Source: Deltaproteobacteria bacterium
GTDB taxonomy: Bacteria > Myxococcota_A > UBA9042 > PHBI01 > JACKFB01
Length of the DNA stretch: 64,000 nucleotides
NCBI GenBank assembly: GCA_020632695.1
Contig: JACKFB010000004.1
Location: forward strand, 350,141 to 414,140
Direction: 5' to 3'
Of this stretch, positions 1-10,063 are shown piece by piece (the first letter of the stretch is position 1; the number at the start of each line of letters is the position of its first letter). The notes under the pieces are model-generated. The model was given only the letters and a program-made list of their open reading frames with translations. It was not told the origin of the DNA and made no database searches. A program made the position numbers and the translations under genes.

Positions 1-732
1 GTCCTGGGTGCAGGCCAGGCCGTCGTCGCAGCTCAGCACCGTCCCGCTGCACTGGCCGTTGTCGCACACGTCGTCGCTCGAGCAGGGATCCCCGTCGTCG
101 CAGGGCTGCCCGGTGAGCGGCTGGCTCTGGCACACCCCGGCCGAGCACGGCTCGATGGTGCACGGGTTCCCGTCGTCGGGGCACTGGAGCGGCGTCGACG
201 CGCAGGCGCCCGCCTGGCACTGGTCGGGTCCGGTGCATGGGTCGCCGTCGTCGCAGGGGAAGCCGTCGTTGGGCGACCACTGCTTGGTGTTCTGCGCCGG
301 GTCGCAGCGCAGGCACCCGTTCTGGGGCCTGGCCTGCATCGCCGTCCAGCAGGCCCCGTCCAGCAGGCAGAACCCCGGGCTCAGCGGGTTGGTGCAGGCG
401 CCGCCGACGCAGACGTCGTCGGTGCAGGGGACCCCATCGGTGCAGTCGATCGGCGTGCCGCGACACGAGCCGCCGGCGCACTGGTCGTTGAAGGTGCACG
501 GGTCCTGGTCGTTGCAGGCCTTGCCCTCGACGCAGCCGCCGTCGGGGAGCCCGGAGTCGGGCGCCGCGTCGGGCTGCCCGTCGAGGGTGGGGAGCGTGTC
601 GCGCACCGCGAACCCCGCGTCGGCGTCGCTCACGAGGACGTCGGGACCTCCGCCGGTCCCGTCGCCAGCCGCCCCACACCCGGCCACGGACCAGGCGAGC
701 GCCAGCGCCAGGCGCGCCGACACCGCCCTCAT
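1..732 (-). CDS. Cys-rich putative surface lipoprotein (C-terminus outside window)
   Basis: Read on the minus strand, an ATG at 732 opens a frame that runs off the left edge, so at least 244 codons are present and the end is unseen. Residues 1-19 look like a lipoprotein signal: a hydrophobic stretch followed by VAGC with Cys19. An Asp/Pro-rich linker follows (about residues 30-65). After it come repeated Cys modules such as CNDQDPCTFNDQC, CDDGDPCTGPDQC and CDDGDPCSSDDVC, of the type common in secreted proteins of Myxococcota. The modules are probably disulphide-bonded outside the cytoplasm. The ATG overlaps the stop of aroF in an ATGA junction, so the two are probably co-translated. Family and function are not recognised. 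The uninterrupted frame on the opposite strand is a GC-rich shadow. Confidence 0.8.
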   Translation of the reverse strand, partial: MRAVSARLALALAWSVAGCGAAGDGTGGGPDVLVSDADAGFAVRDTLPTLDGQPDAAPDSGLPDGGCVEGKACNDQDPCTFNDQCAGGSCRGTPIDCTDGVPCTDDVCVGGACTNPLSPGFCLLDGACWTAMQARPQNGCLRCDPAQNTKQWSPNDGFPCDDGDPCTGPDQCQAGACASTPLQCPDDGNPCTIEPCSAGVCQSQPLTGQPCDDGDPCSSDDVCDNGQCSGTVLSCDDGLACTQD

Positions 733-1757
733 CGGGCCTCGGCGTCCAGCCCGCGCATCGCGCCGCGGATGGCCTCCAGCTCGCGCATGAGGCGCTCGAA
801 GCGGTAGGGCTTCAAGGACTGCGGCCCATCGCTCATCGCGTCGGCCGGGCTCGGGTGGACCTCGACGATGATGCCGTGGGCGCCGGCGACCAGCGACGCG
901 CGGGCCAGCGCCGGCACGCCGTGCCACAGCCCGATGCCGTGCGAGGGGTCACCGATGACCGGCAGGTGCGTGAGATGGCGCAGCATGTGGATGGCGGCCA
1001 CGTCGAAGGTGTTGCGGGTCATCGTCTCGAAGGTGCGGATGCCGCGCTCGCACAGCATGACCTGCGCGTTGCCGGCGTTCACGATGTATTCGGCCGCCAT
1101 CAGGAGCTCCTTGATGGTCGCCGACATCCCGCGCTTGAGCATCACCGGCTTGTCGACCCGGCCCACCGCCTCGAGCAGCGAGAAGTTCTGCATGTTGCGG
1201 GCGCCGACCTGCAGCACGTCGGCGTACTCGGCCACCAGCGGCAGGCTCTCGGTGTCCTTGACCTCGGTGATGACCAGCAGGCCGGTCGCCTCGCGCGCCT
1301 CGGCCAGCAGCTCCAGGCCGTCGGCCTTCAACCCCTGGAAGGCGTAGGGGCTGGTGCGCGGCTTGTAGGCGCCGCCGCGCAGGAAGCTGGCGCCGGCGGC
1401 CTTGACCACGCGCGCCGTCTCCAGGATCTGCTCGCGCGACTCGACCGCGCAGGGGCCGGCCATCACCTCGAAGCCGTCGCCGCCCACCCGCACCCCGTTG
1501 GCGAAGGTGATGACGGTGTCCTCCGGCTTCACCTCGCGGCTCACCAGCTTGTAGGGCGCCGAGACGCGGACGACCTCGCGCACGCCGCCCAGCGACTCGA
1601 AGCGGTCCGCCGGGACGGGGCCCTCGTTGCCGGTGACGGCGATGGCGGTGCGCTGGGCACCGGGGAGCGCGCGCGCCTGGAAACCCAGGGACTCGACCCG
1701 GTCGAGGACGATGGCGATCTCCTCGGCCGTGGCCTCGGGCGTCATCACGATCAGCAT
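729..1757 (-). CDS. aroF: 3-deoxy-7-phosphoheptulonate (DAHP) synthase
   Basis: First enzyme of the shikimate pathway; condenses phosphoenolpyruvate with erythrose 4-phosphate in the cytoplasm. The 342-residue protein has an N-terminal domain of about 70 residues (starting MLIVMTPEATAEEI) that matches the ACT/ferredoxin-like regulatory domain of Thermotoga-type DAHP synthases. A TIM barrel follows with AGPCAVES, GGAYKPRTSPYAFQG, MLKRGM, IGDPSHGIG and VEVHPSPADAMSDGPQSL, the usual PEP, metal and phosphate motifs. Length is typical for the short, fused type. The ATG is preceded by GGGAG at good spacing. The stop overlaps the next gene downstream (ATGA). By homology the N-terminal domain suggests feedback control by an aromatic amino acid; which one cannot be told from the sequence. 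Confidence 0.95.
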   Translation of the reverse strand: MLIVMTPEATAEEIAIVLDRVESLGFQARALPGAQRTAIAVTGNEGPVPADRFESLGGVREVVRVSAPYKLVSREVKPEDTVITFANGVRVGGDGFEVMAGPCAVESREQILETARVVKAAGASFLRGGAYKPRTSPYAFQGLKADGLELLAEAREATGLLVITEVKDTESLPLVAEYADVLQVGARNMQNFSLLEAVGRVDKPVMLKRGMSATIKELLMAAEYIVNAGNAQVMLCERGIRTFETMTRNTFDVAAIHMLRHLTHLPVIGDPSHGIGLWHGVPALARASLVAGAHGIIVEVHPSPADAMSDGPQSLKPYRFERLMRELEAIRGAMRGLDAEAR

Positions 1758-1819
1758 GGCGGTCTCCCTTTGAGGTCGGATGCTTCTACTCGATCGCAGT
1801 TGGCGGCGGCAAGGAATGC

Positions 1820-2791
1820 GTGGTAGCTCGCCAAGCCATGGAGCATGAGCGCCAGAGCGCCCCCGAGGCCGCCGCGCCGGGCCCGCCGACGGGCCCCACC
1901 GGCACGCGCGCCGTGCATCCAGCGGCCGCGCTGGTGCTGGCTCTGTTGCTGCTGACCGGCGCCGCAGCGGCCACGCTGCGCTTCGTCCAGGGGGACAGGC
2001 GCGCTCGCCCCGCCGACGTGGACCTCAGCGTGCCCGACTGGCGCCCCGACGCCGTGGAGCAGCGCCGCCTGGCCGAGGTGGCCGCCGCCCGCCGCGCCGC
2101 GGCGCCGGCGCTGGACGATCCCGAGGTGAAGGGGCTGCTCGACGCCTACGCCCGCTTCTGCGCGGTCGAGCTGCGCACCGCGGGCGACACGCGCAGCCCG
2201 GAGCTGGCCGACGCCCACGCCGACTTCGAGCAGTGGGCGCTGACCTCGCTGCGCTTCCTGGGGTCGGAGCGCTACATGGGCCTGGGGCAGGTGCTGGCCG
2301 ACCGCGTGCTGGCGGCGGTGCAGGCCCGCGACCGTGCCACCGTCGAGGCGCTGGCCGGCCACCTGGTGCATCACCTCCAGAGCACCAACCTGGTCGAGGC
2401 GGATCTCTCGCCCCGACCGGGCACCGAGCTGGTGGTCCCGGCGATCTTCATGGCGCGCTGGGCCCAGGTGGTGCGGGAGAGCCGCCCCCCCGACACCCTG
2501 CTCTCGGCCGAGGAGCGCAAGATCCTGCTGCGCTGGAAGCTGGCCGCGAACCCGCTGGTCTCCGCCGAGCGGCGCGAGGAGGTGGCCCGCGCCCTGAGCG
2601 CCCTGGACCCCGGCTTCCCGATCATGCGCGCGCTGGCCGCCCGGGCCGCCGACGAGCGCCAGTGGGCCGAGGCCGCCCGCTACTACGCCGCGGCGCTGCA
2701 GGAGGCGCCGGACGACGGCACCCTGCGCGCCAACCTCGAGCTGGCCAGGGCCCAGGCCAACGCCCAGTCCCAGCGCCCGCCCGCGCCCTGA
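1820..2791 (+). CDS. Membrane-anchored protein of unknown function
   Basis: A 323-residue protein, divergent from aroF. A Pro/Ala-rich start is followed by one strong hydrophobic helix (about residues 34-52, AAALVLALLLLTG...), then a long Ala-rich, helical and charged region, probably periplasmic. The last 60 residues look like one or two degenerate TPR helices (AAARYYAAALQEAPDDGTL RANLELA). I chose the GTG at 1820 because AAGGA lies four bases upstream; the in-frame ATG at 1838 lacks a clear ribosome site but would give a protein starting MEHERQ and remains possible. No catalytic motif is visible. The family is not recognised. Confidence 0.7.
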   Translation: MVARQAMEHERQSAPEAAAPGPPTGPTGTRAVHPAAALVLALLLLTGAAAATLRFVQGDRRARPADVDLSVPDWRPDAVEQRRLAEVAAARRAAAPALDDPEVKGLLDAYARFCAVELRTAGDTRSPELADAHADFEQWALTSLRFLGSERYMGLGQVLADRVLAAVQARDRATVEALAGHLVHHLQSTNLVEADLSPRPGTELVVPAIFMARWAQVVRESRPPDTLLSAEERKILLRWKLAANPLVSAERREEVARALSALDPGFPIMRALAARAADERQWAEAARYYAAALQEAPDDGTLRANLELARAQANAQSQRPPAP

Positions 2792-2825
2792 GCCGCGGAC
2801 GAGGCAGGCGCCGGCTCCCTGGGGC

Positions 2826-5114
2826 CTACAGGCTGAGCAGCCAGGCCTCGAGCTGGTCGAGCTCCCAGTCGTCGAGGCCGCTGGTGGTGCCGTGCTGGTC
2901 GGCGGGGTTCTTGTCGGTGAGGACCTCGCGCAGCGTGGCGGCGGAGCCGTCGTGCAGGTAGGGGGCCGTGCGCCAGAGGCCGCGGAGCGTGGGGGTGTCC
3001 AGACCCTCGAGGGGCCCGCCCAGGCGCTGGCCGGAGCCGGGGCCCAGGGTGCCGACGTCGTGGAGCAGGGGGCTGGCCGGGGCGAGGAAGCCGCTGTCGG
3101 TGAGCCGCGGGCCCGTGTGGCACTCGGTGCAGCCCAACTCGGCCGACTCGAAGAGGAGGCGGCCCGCCTCGGCCGCCGGCGAGAGCGCGCCGTCGTCCTG
3201 GCGGTAGGGGCTGGGGCGCTCGGTGTCGAAGCTGGTGACGTAGGCCGCCAGCGCGTCCAGATCCTCGGAGATGCCGGCCTTGGAGTCGCCCAGGGTCGTG
3301 TCGCGCGTGCCGCTGTGGAAGTCGGCGTCGGCCATCAGCCCCTTGCCGCCGAAGGGGCCGCGGATGTCGTGCTCGAAGTCCTGGATCTCGTCGAAGTTGG
3401 CGGACCAGTGGATGGCGCCGTCGCCGGTTCCGGCGTGCCCCAGCAGCGTGATGGTGTTGCGCAGGCCCTCGCCGCGGTCGCTGAAGTCCCAGGTGCGCCC
3501 GTCGGCCTCGCCGTCCATGTGGCAGTGGGCGCAGGCGATGTAGCCGTCCTTGCACAGCCGCGCGTCCAGGCTGTCGTTGAACAGGCGCTTTCCGCGCAGC
3601 AGCGGCTCGCTGAGCGGCTCGGCGCTGACGGTGGCGAGGCGGGCGAGGGGCTGGGGCAGCGCGGTGAAGCTGGTCACGTCGTAGACGACCACCTCGCGGG
3701 AGAGGCTGGCGTCGACGAGCAGGTGGCGGTCGTCGGGCGAGAGCGCCAGCCCTTCCGGCGCGTAGCCGACGAAGAGCAGGCTGCCCGACTGCACCCCGGT
3801 GAGGGCGTCGAGGCGCTCGACGGCGCGGCTTCCGCGGGTGGCGACGTAGAGGTAGTCGCCGTGGGCGCTCCAGGCCGCGGCCGAGGCCAGGCCGCGGTTG
3901 TCGAACTGCTTTCGGCGGTCGAACTGCTCGGCGCCGCCCGGCAGATCCAGCCAGGAGACCACGGCGCGCACGGTGGTCTCGAAGGTCAGCGGGTGGCCGT
4001 TGCGGTAGACGCCGTCGAGGACGTTGGCCTGCAGCGACGGGATCGCGGCCTCGCGGCCCGTGGGCGACACCAGGAGCTGGTCCAGGTAGCTGGGCACGCC
4101 GCCGATCTCCGTGTCGTCGGCGAGCTGGGTGTCCAACGCCAGGGTCAGCCGCGTGATGGCGCCGGTGTGCGGGTCGACGAAGGCCAGCTCGGCGGCGTCA
4201 TCGGGGGAGCGCCAGCGGGTCACGGCCACGCGCCCGTCGGGCAGGGCGGCGACGCCGCGGGCGTCGGGGAGATCGTCGACCAGGAGCTGGAGCGCGGGCG
4301 TGGCCTCGGCGCTGAAGAGGGCGAGCTGGCCGGTGGCCTGCAGCGAGACCGCCAGGCGGTCGCCGACCGGCACCGCGGCGTAGGGGCGGCTGGCGCGGGG
4401 CAGGGGGAGCGCCAACGCCGAGTCGGGCTGCGCCGGGTCGAGCACGCGCAGGACGTCGGCGTCGGGGCAGGGGACCAGGAGGCGGTCCTGCCAGGGGGTC
4501 AGGGTGCGGGGGCCGCCGGGAGCCTGCATGCGCCCGGTCACCGAGAAGGTGTCGCCGTCGCGGGCCACGAGGGTGAGCTCGGAGGCGTCGGTGCTGACGA
4601 CGGCGGCGCGCTCGGTGCCGGGCAGCCAGGCGATGGTGCCGGACTGGAGCGGGGTGAAGACGAGCGGCCAGGTGACCGCGACGCTCACCTGGGCGGTGCG
4701 GCGCACGCCGGCGGCGTCGATGGCGGTCAGCACGGCCTTGTAGCGGCCGGGGGCGGGGTAGGCGACCGTGGCGGTGGGGTCGGGGCGGGGGGCCTCCCAG
4801 CCGCGGCCGTCGCCGAAGTCCCAGAGGTAGAGCGCGGCGCCCTCGGAGGCGGAGCCGTCCAGGGTCACGGTCTCGTCGGTGACGGCGTAGGCCGGGGCGG
4901 ACGCGCGGGCCATGAGCGCCGGGGCTGGCAGCTCGGGGCCCGGGTCGGAGGCGGCGTCGGGGGTCTCGGCGTCGGGAGCCGTCGCGTCGGCCGCGAGGTC
5001 GGGCGCGGCGTCGGGCGGCGCGGCCGAGCCTCCGCCGCCGTCGCAAGCCTGGGCGGTGGCGAGCCCGAGGAGCAGCGCCAGCGCGAGCGGGGCAGCGGGC
5101 AGCCGGCGACTCAC
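2826..5114 (-). CDS. PKD domain / beta-propeller / di-heme cytochrome-peroxidase-like exported protein
   Basis: 762 residues from a GTG at 5114 whose GTGA overlaps the stop of the upstream LVIVD gene. Domains in order: a signal peptide ending near TAQAC, possibly a lipobox; an Asp/Ala-rich linker; one PKD domain (about 50-135, with LYLWDFGDGRGWE); a YncE-like beta-propeller (about 140-500); and a C-terminal MauG/cytochrome c peroxidase-like region with two heme c motifs, CAHCH near residue 527 and CTECH near 661. The downstream TLRGLWRTAPYLHDGS resembles the block with a distal heme ligand in that family. It therefore probably carries two covalent hemes outside the cytoplasm. Substrate unknown. 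The protein coded at 10064-13102 is a second version of the same propeller plus di-heme plan. A longer upstream frame to 5468 is not used: it would be Arg-rich and lacks a signal. Confidence 0.85.
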   Translation of the reverse strand: MSRRLPAAPLALALLLGLATAQACDGGGGSAAPPDAAPDLAADATAPDAETPDAASDPGPELPAPALMARASAPAYAVTDETVTLDGSASEGAALYLWDFGDGRGWEAPRPDPTATVAYPAPGRYKAVLTAIDAAGVRRTAQVSVAVTWPLVFTPLQSGTIAWLPGTERAAVVSTDASELTLVARDGDTFSVTGRMQAPGGPRTLTPWQDRLLVPCPDADVLRVLDPAQPDSALALPLPRASRPYAAVPVGDRLAVSLQATGQLALFSAEATPALQLLVDDLPDARGVAALPDGRVAVTRWRSPDDAAELAFVDPHTGAITRLTLALDTQLADDTEIGGVPSYLDQLLVSPTGREAAIPSLQANVLDGVYRNGHPLTFETTVRAVVSWLDLPGGAEQFDRRKQFDNRGLASAAAWSAHGDYLYVATRGSRAVERLDALTGVQSGSLLFVGYAPEGLALSPDDRHLLVDASLSREVVVYDVTSFTALPQPLARLATVSAEPLSEPLLRGKRLFNDSLDARLCKDGYIACAHCHMDGEADGRTWDFSDRGEGLRNTITLLGHAGTGDGAIHWSANFDEIQDFEHDIRGPFGGKGLMADADFHSGTRDTTLGDSKAGISEDLDALAAYVTSFDTERPSPYRQDDGALSPAAEAGRLLFESAELGCTECHTGPRLTDSGFLAPASPLLHDVGTLGPGSGQRLGGPLEGLDTPTLRGLWRTAPYLHDGSAATLREVLTDKNPADQHGTTSGLDDWELDQLEAWLLSL

Positions 5115-6748
5115 CGCGAGCCGGCCGTCGTGAAGTGCATCATGAAGGCCTCGGCGATGGCGTTGCCGTTGTAGTCCTGGATGCCGCCGGCGGGGACCTC
5201 CAGCACGTAGCGGGTGCCGGGGCGTAGCGGCTTCTGCGGCCAGAAGTTCAGGGTGGCCTCCTGGACGCTCACCCAGCCGTCGACGCGGGTCAGCGCCGGG
5301 TCGGTGTCGGCCTCGTACACGCGCACCGAGCCCTCCCAGGCGCTCTGCACCGAGATGAACTCGCTGAAGCTCAGCCCCAGGCGCGAGGTCAGGGGCAGAT
5401 CGGTGGCGCCGTCGGCGGGCCAGGCCCAGGTGACGCGCGGCGGGCGCGTGTCGGGCATGGTGTCCCACGCCGCGATGGCGCTGCCCTCGTTGGGCTTGGC
5501 GCCGTCATCGACGGAGAGCACCACCAGGTTGCCGATGGGCGTGGCGGTGTCCAGGTCGCCCTGGAGGTCCCAGGTGGTCAGCAGCTCGGGGCTGGTCTGG
5601 TCGCTGATGTCGTAGAGCCCCGCGAAGTTGGACTCGCCCATGAAGAGCAGGTCGTCCTTCACGTAGACGTAGCCGCCGGCGCCGGGCGAGGGCGCGTCGC
5701 CGACGAAGGTGGGGTGGGTGGGGTCGCGGATGTCGTAGATGATGGGGCCGCCGCCCGAGTCCTTGCGGGCGTAGTAGAGGAAGCCGTTGAAGTGGTTCGA
5801 GAAGTAGGGCTCGCGCGGCGTGCCCTCGCTGTCCTTGACCAGGAAGTCGCCGCCCGGGATGGGCTGGGCGTTGGCCGGGTCGGAGATGTCCAGCAGGACG
5901 GTGCGCGGCCCCTCGGTGGTGCTGACGATGAGCAGGTTCCCGATGACGTCGAGCTTGCCGGCGCGCAGGACGGGGTCGAAGGTGATCTGGTTGACCAGCA
6001 CGGGCTCGCGGGGGTCGGTGGCGTCGAGGATGAAGACGCCGTTGTCCGAGCCGGCCACGTAGACGTAGGGCGCCTGCCAGAAGACGCTCAGGGAGACGCG
6101 CGCGTAGGCGTCCGGGTAGACGACGCCGGGCAGATCGACGCGGGCGACCGCCTTCGGCTCGGAGATGTCGCTGAGATCCCAGAAGAGCACGCCGGCGGGG
6201 AAGGGGAAGATGAGCTCCTCGTCGTCCTCGCGGGTGAAGCGCATCCCGTCGGTGACCGCCCACTGCCCGCCGATGGACGAGAAGCCGATGGCGTGGGTCT
6301 CGCGCATGTCGATGGAGGTGCCCATCCCGGCGACGACCGGGGTGCAGGGGTCGGAGATGTCCCAGAGCGTGATGCCGCCCTGGCCGAACTCGGGAGCCCA
6401 GGGCATCAGCAGGTACCCGTCGTACATCACCACCAGGTTGTGGTGGTCGCTGGTGTCGGCCGGTCCGCCGTCCAGATAGGCGCAGTGCTCGCCGAGATCG
6501 GCCTCGGCGAAGGTGGCCACCGGCCCGCCAGGACCGCGCTCGGGCACGAAGGCGCCCGGCTCCGGGTAGGGGCGCGCCACCGGGCCGGTGTCGACCTCCA
6601 AGGCGGGGGCGTCCGGGCTCGCGTCCGAATCCGGCGCGCTCGCGTCGGCGTCGGGCGCGCTGACGTCGGTGTCGGGGCGAGAGGGCGAGTCTTCATCGCA
6701 AGCCCCCCACAGCAGCGAGGCAGCGGCGATCAGGGCCAGACGACGCAT
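5111..6748 (-). CDS. LVIVD-repeat propeller lipoprotein with SbsA-type Ig-like domain
   Basis: 545 residues with ATG at 6748 after AAGGAG. The signal peptide ends in LLWGACDED, a plausible lipobox with Cys17. An Asp/Ala/Ser linker (PDADASAPDSDASPDAP) follows, then six or more LVIVD-type blades (GGITLWDISDPCTPVV, GVFILDATDPREPVLV, GPIIYDIRDPTHPTFV, FAGLYDISDQTSPELL). The last 100 residues (PLTSRLGLSFSEFISV ... GTRYVLEVPAGGIQDYNGN) match an SbsA/Big_5 Ig-like domain. Such proteins sit on the cell surface; their ligands are generally unknown. The stop overlaps the start of the di-heme protein gene by four bases, so the two are likely made together. Confidence 0.85.
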   Translation of the reverse strand: MRRLALIAAASLLWGACDEDSPSRPDTDVSAPDADASAPDSDASPDAPALEVDTGPVARPYPEPGAFVPERGPGGPVATFAEADLGEHCAYLDGGPADTSDHHNLVVMYDGYLLMPWAPEFGQGGITLWDISDPCTPVVAGMGTSIDMRETHAIGFSSIGGQWAVTDGMRFTREDDEELIFPFPAGVLFWDLSDISEPKAVARVDLPGVVYPDAYARVSLSVFWQAPYVYVAGSDNGVFILDATDPREPVLVNQITFDPVLRAGKLDVIGNLLIVSTTEGPRTVLLDISDPANAQPIPGGDFLVKDSEGTPREPYFSNHFNGFLYYARKDSGGGPIIYDIRDPTHPTFVGDAPSPGAGGYVYVKDDLLFMGESNFAGLYDISDQTSPELLTTWDLQGDLDTATPIGNLVVLSVDDGAKPNEGSAIAAWDTMPDTRPPRVTWAWPADGATDLPLTSRLGLSFSEFISVQSAWEGSVRVYEADTDPALTRVDGWVSVQEATLNFWPQKPLRPGTRYVLEVPAGGIQDYNGNAIAEAFMMHFTTAGSR

Positions 6749-6978
6749 CCAACGATCTCCTTGCCGCCCTCGTCCAACCGGGGCGCGCGAGCGGCGCCCA
6801 TCATCGACAGCCGAGGTCCCCGGGACAAGGACTTGTCACTGCGTGCCACATGAAAGCATCGCCCGACCCCAAGAAACCGGGCGAATCGTTCCCCCACAAG
6901 CCACCGCGCCCGCCACCCCCGAAGACACCCCGCCGCACCCCCTTGGCCCAGCTCCCAGCTGCGTGCTACGCCGCGGCC

Positions 6979-7691
<713 letters not shown>

Positions 7692-7692
<1 letters not shown>

Positions 7693-10037
7693 TGCGAGTG
7701 ATGTTTCGGGCGACGCTGATCGGCTCCCTCGTCCTGTTCGGTGCGTGCGGCGGGGGCGACTCGAACGGTGGCGACGTCAGCGCGGATGCCGTGGTCGACA
7801 CGGCGACGGATGCGCCGCAGACCGACGTCGACGCGACCATCGCCGACGCGAACCCGGACTCCACGGCGCCGGACGCCGACGCCAGCACTCCGGACGGGGA
7901 CGTCGCGGACGATACCGGCACCTGTGCGCAGGCCTGCCTGAACGAGTTCGGCAAGAACGACAAGAAGCTCTGCCCCGACCCCAAGAGCGACTGGAACTGC
8001 GTCGCCGGCTGTTGCGTGGCGGTGTTCAAGTGCGGCTCCAACGCCGACTGCCTCGCCCACGGCTTCGAGGAGGGCCAGTGCCTCGACGAGCGCTTCGACT
8101 GCCGCTGCGACACGGGCACGGGCGTGTGCTCGGTCTGGTACTGCTCGCAGGACGTCGACTGCGCCGGCGGAGAGCTCTGCGCGGCCGGCGTGTGCAAGCC
8201 GGCGCCCGACACCGCGACCTGGACGCTGCGCATCCCCGAGCGCTCCACGGTGCTGACCACCGGCGCGCAGACCACGGTGCACGCCGAGCTGTGGGACGCT
8301 GGCAACCAGGACATCGTGGTGGGGGCGCAGGTGACCTGGAGCTCGAGCGCCGAGGCCGTCGCCACCGTCGACGCCGAGGGCGTCATCACCGGCGGCTCCG
8401 AGGCCGGCACGTCCACCATCGAGGCGAAGACCGCCGACGGACGCACCGTGTCGATGGATATCCGCAACGTGGTGCCCGCGGCCGGCGACACCTACACCGT
8501 CATCGCGGTCGAGGAGGGCGACCTGGCCCCCATCACCGGCGTCTACGTCCTGGTGGACAGCGCCGCCGGGACGCTCCTGGCCAACGGCGACATCCCCGCG
8601 GACGGCGTCATCCGCTACGACGGCAGCGAGACCCTCATCGACGTCCACGTGTTCGGCGACAGCACCGACTGGGTGACCTGGTTGAACACCGCCCCCGGCA
8701 CGCTCTTCCTGCCCACCCCGCGCACCTTCTGGGGCGCCGTCACCCTCGACGAGGACGCCAAGGTCGTCCCCGAGAGCACCGAGCTCATCGGCGCCAACAT
8801 CGTCCGCGGCGTCCTGAGCATGGCCAACTACACCAAGCTCGGCGAGCTGGAGCTGTCGCTGAACTCGTTCGCGTTCTCGGCCAGCCTCTTCGACTTCAAC
8901 CTGCAGTCGATCATCGGCGCCAACGTGAAGCGCTTCTTCGACCCGATGTCGACCATCCCCGGCGTGGACAAGACCAGCATCGCCGAGATCCCCGGCGGCG
9001 TTACCTTCGGCATCGAGGCGCCCGCCATCCCCGACTTCGTGCTGGCCGCCCCGCGCGGCACCCACCGCGTGTGGAGCCTGGGCGGCCGCGTCCGGGTGGA
9101 GGAGGTCGCCAGCTTCATCGGCGACATCATCAGCGCCGTCAGCGGCGGTGAGTTCGACTTCGCGCTCATCGTGCGCGCGCTGGTGCCGCTCTTCGGCGAC
9201 TTCTGGACCACCGTCACGCCCACGCCCGCCTTCGCCGGCGACGGCCAGCCGACGGTCAGCGTCATCAGCCCCGAGCTGCGCGTCCCGCTCGGCCTCGCCA
9301 CCACGCTCACCCTGCCGACGCTGCCGCCGATGGCGGACCTGGGGCCCGCGGACTCGGTGTTCATGATCTCCGGCGCCCTGACCCCCGATGGCCTGATGTA
9401 CCCGCTGGGTCTCACCGCGGGCAACGACAAGGCGAACAAGGACGACGCCTTCGACGGCATCGTCGACGCCGACCCCAAGACGCCGGCCGTCGACCCCTTC
9501 GTGCTGCCCTCCGCGCCGCTGCACACGGGCCTCGGCGGCCCGAGCTCGCGCTACGCGACGGCCACCGTGGCGGTGAACCTGTCGGCGGGCCCGAGCGAGC
9601 CCCGGCCCGAGGGCGGCAGCGCGGTGATCGCCCTGGCCGATCCGGGCGCGCCGCTGCCGGCCGCCCAGACCGTCCAGCCCTTCCTCGGCTTCCCCATGGC
9701 CAGCACCTGGGACCCCACCACCCGCAGCGCCACCATCGAGGCCGTCGACGGCGCCGACGTGCAGCGCCTGCTCTTCAAGGGAGAGAAGGGGCGGAACTGG
9801 TCGATCTGGCTCAACGGCAGCACGAGCTACACCGTGCCTGATCCTACGAGCGTCTACCCCTCGCTGGTAGATCGTAGCCTCGACTTCGCGCTGCTGCTCG
9901 TCAGCAGCCTCGACTTCGCCGAGGGGACGACCCTGGGCGACGTGGCGGCGCCGGGCGGCTACACGCTCGACACGCTCCTGCTCTCGGTGCAGCGCGCGTC
10001 CTTCCTCGACATCCAGCGTTTCACACCGGCCCAGTGA
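7692..10037 (+). CDS. Lipoprotein with BIG2-type Ig-like domain
   Basis: 781 residues; the ATG shares its A with the TGA of the preceding frame. The signal is MRVMFRATLIGSLVLFGACG with a lipobox FGAC. An Asp-rich linker and a Cys-rich segment (about residues 75-165; CAQACLNEFG, CGSNADCLAHG, CSQDVDCAGGELC) follow. Next is a BIG2/bacterial Ig-like domain (about 175-260; VTWSSSAEAVATVDAEGVI). The remaining 500 residues are beta-rich with no recognised family. The protein is probably surface-exposed. The gene ends four bases inside a possible GTG for the next gene (GTGA), though a downstream ATG suits that gene better. A long Arg-rich frame on the other strand is a shadow. Confidence 0.85.
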
Positions 10038-10063
10038 TCCCGGGCCTCGCGGGGGCGATTGAC

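Noticed and set aside
855..1826. Long plus-strand frame opposite aroF
   Set aside because: It is a GC-rich shadow: the minus strand carries clear DAHP synthase motifs throughout and the plus product is Arg/His/Gly-rich with no family match.
2826..5468. Longer form of the di-heme protein from 5468
   Set aside because: The first 118 codons overlap the upstream LVIVD gene in another frame and read as Arg/His-rich shadow. The GTG at 5114 gives a signal peptide and a GTGA coupling.
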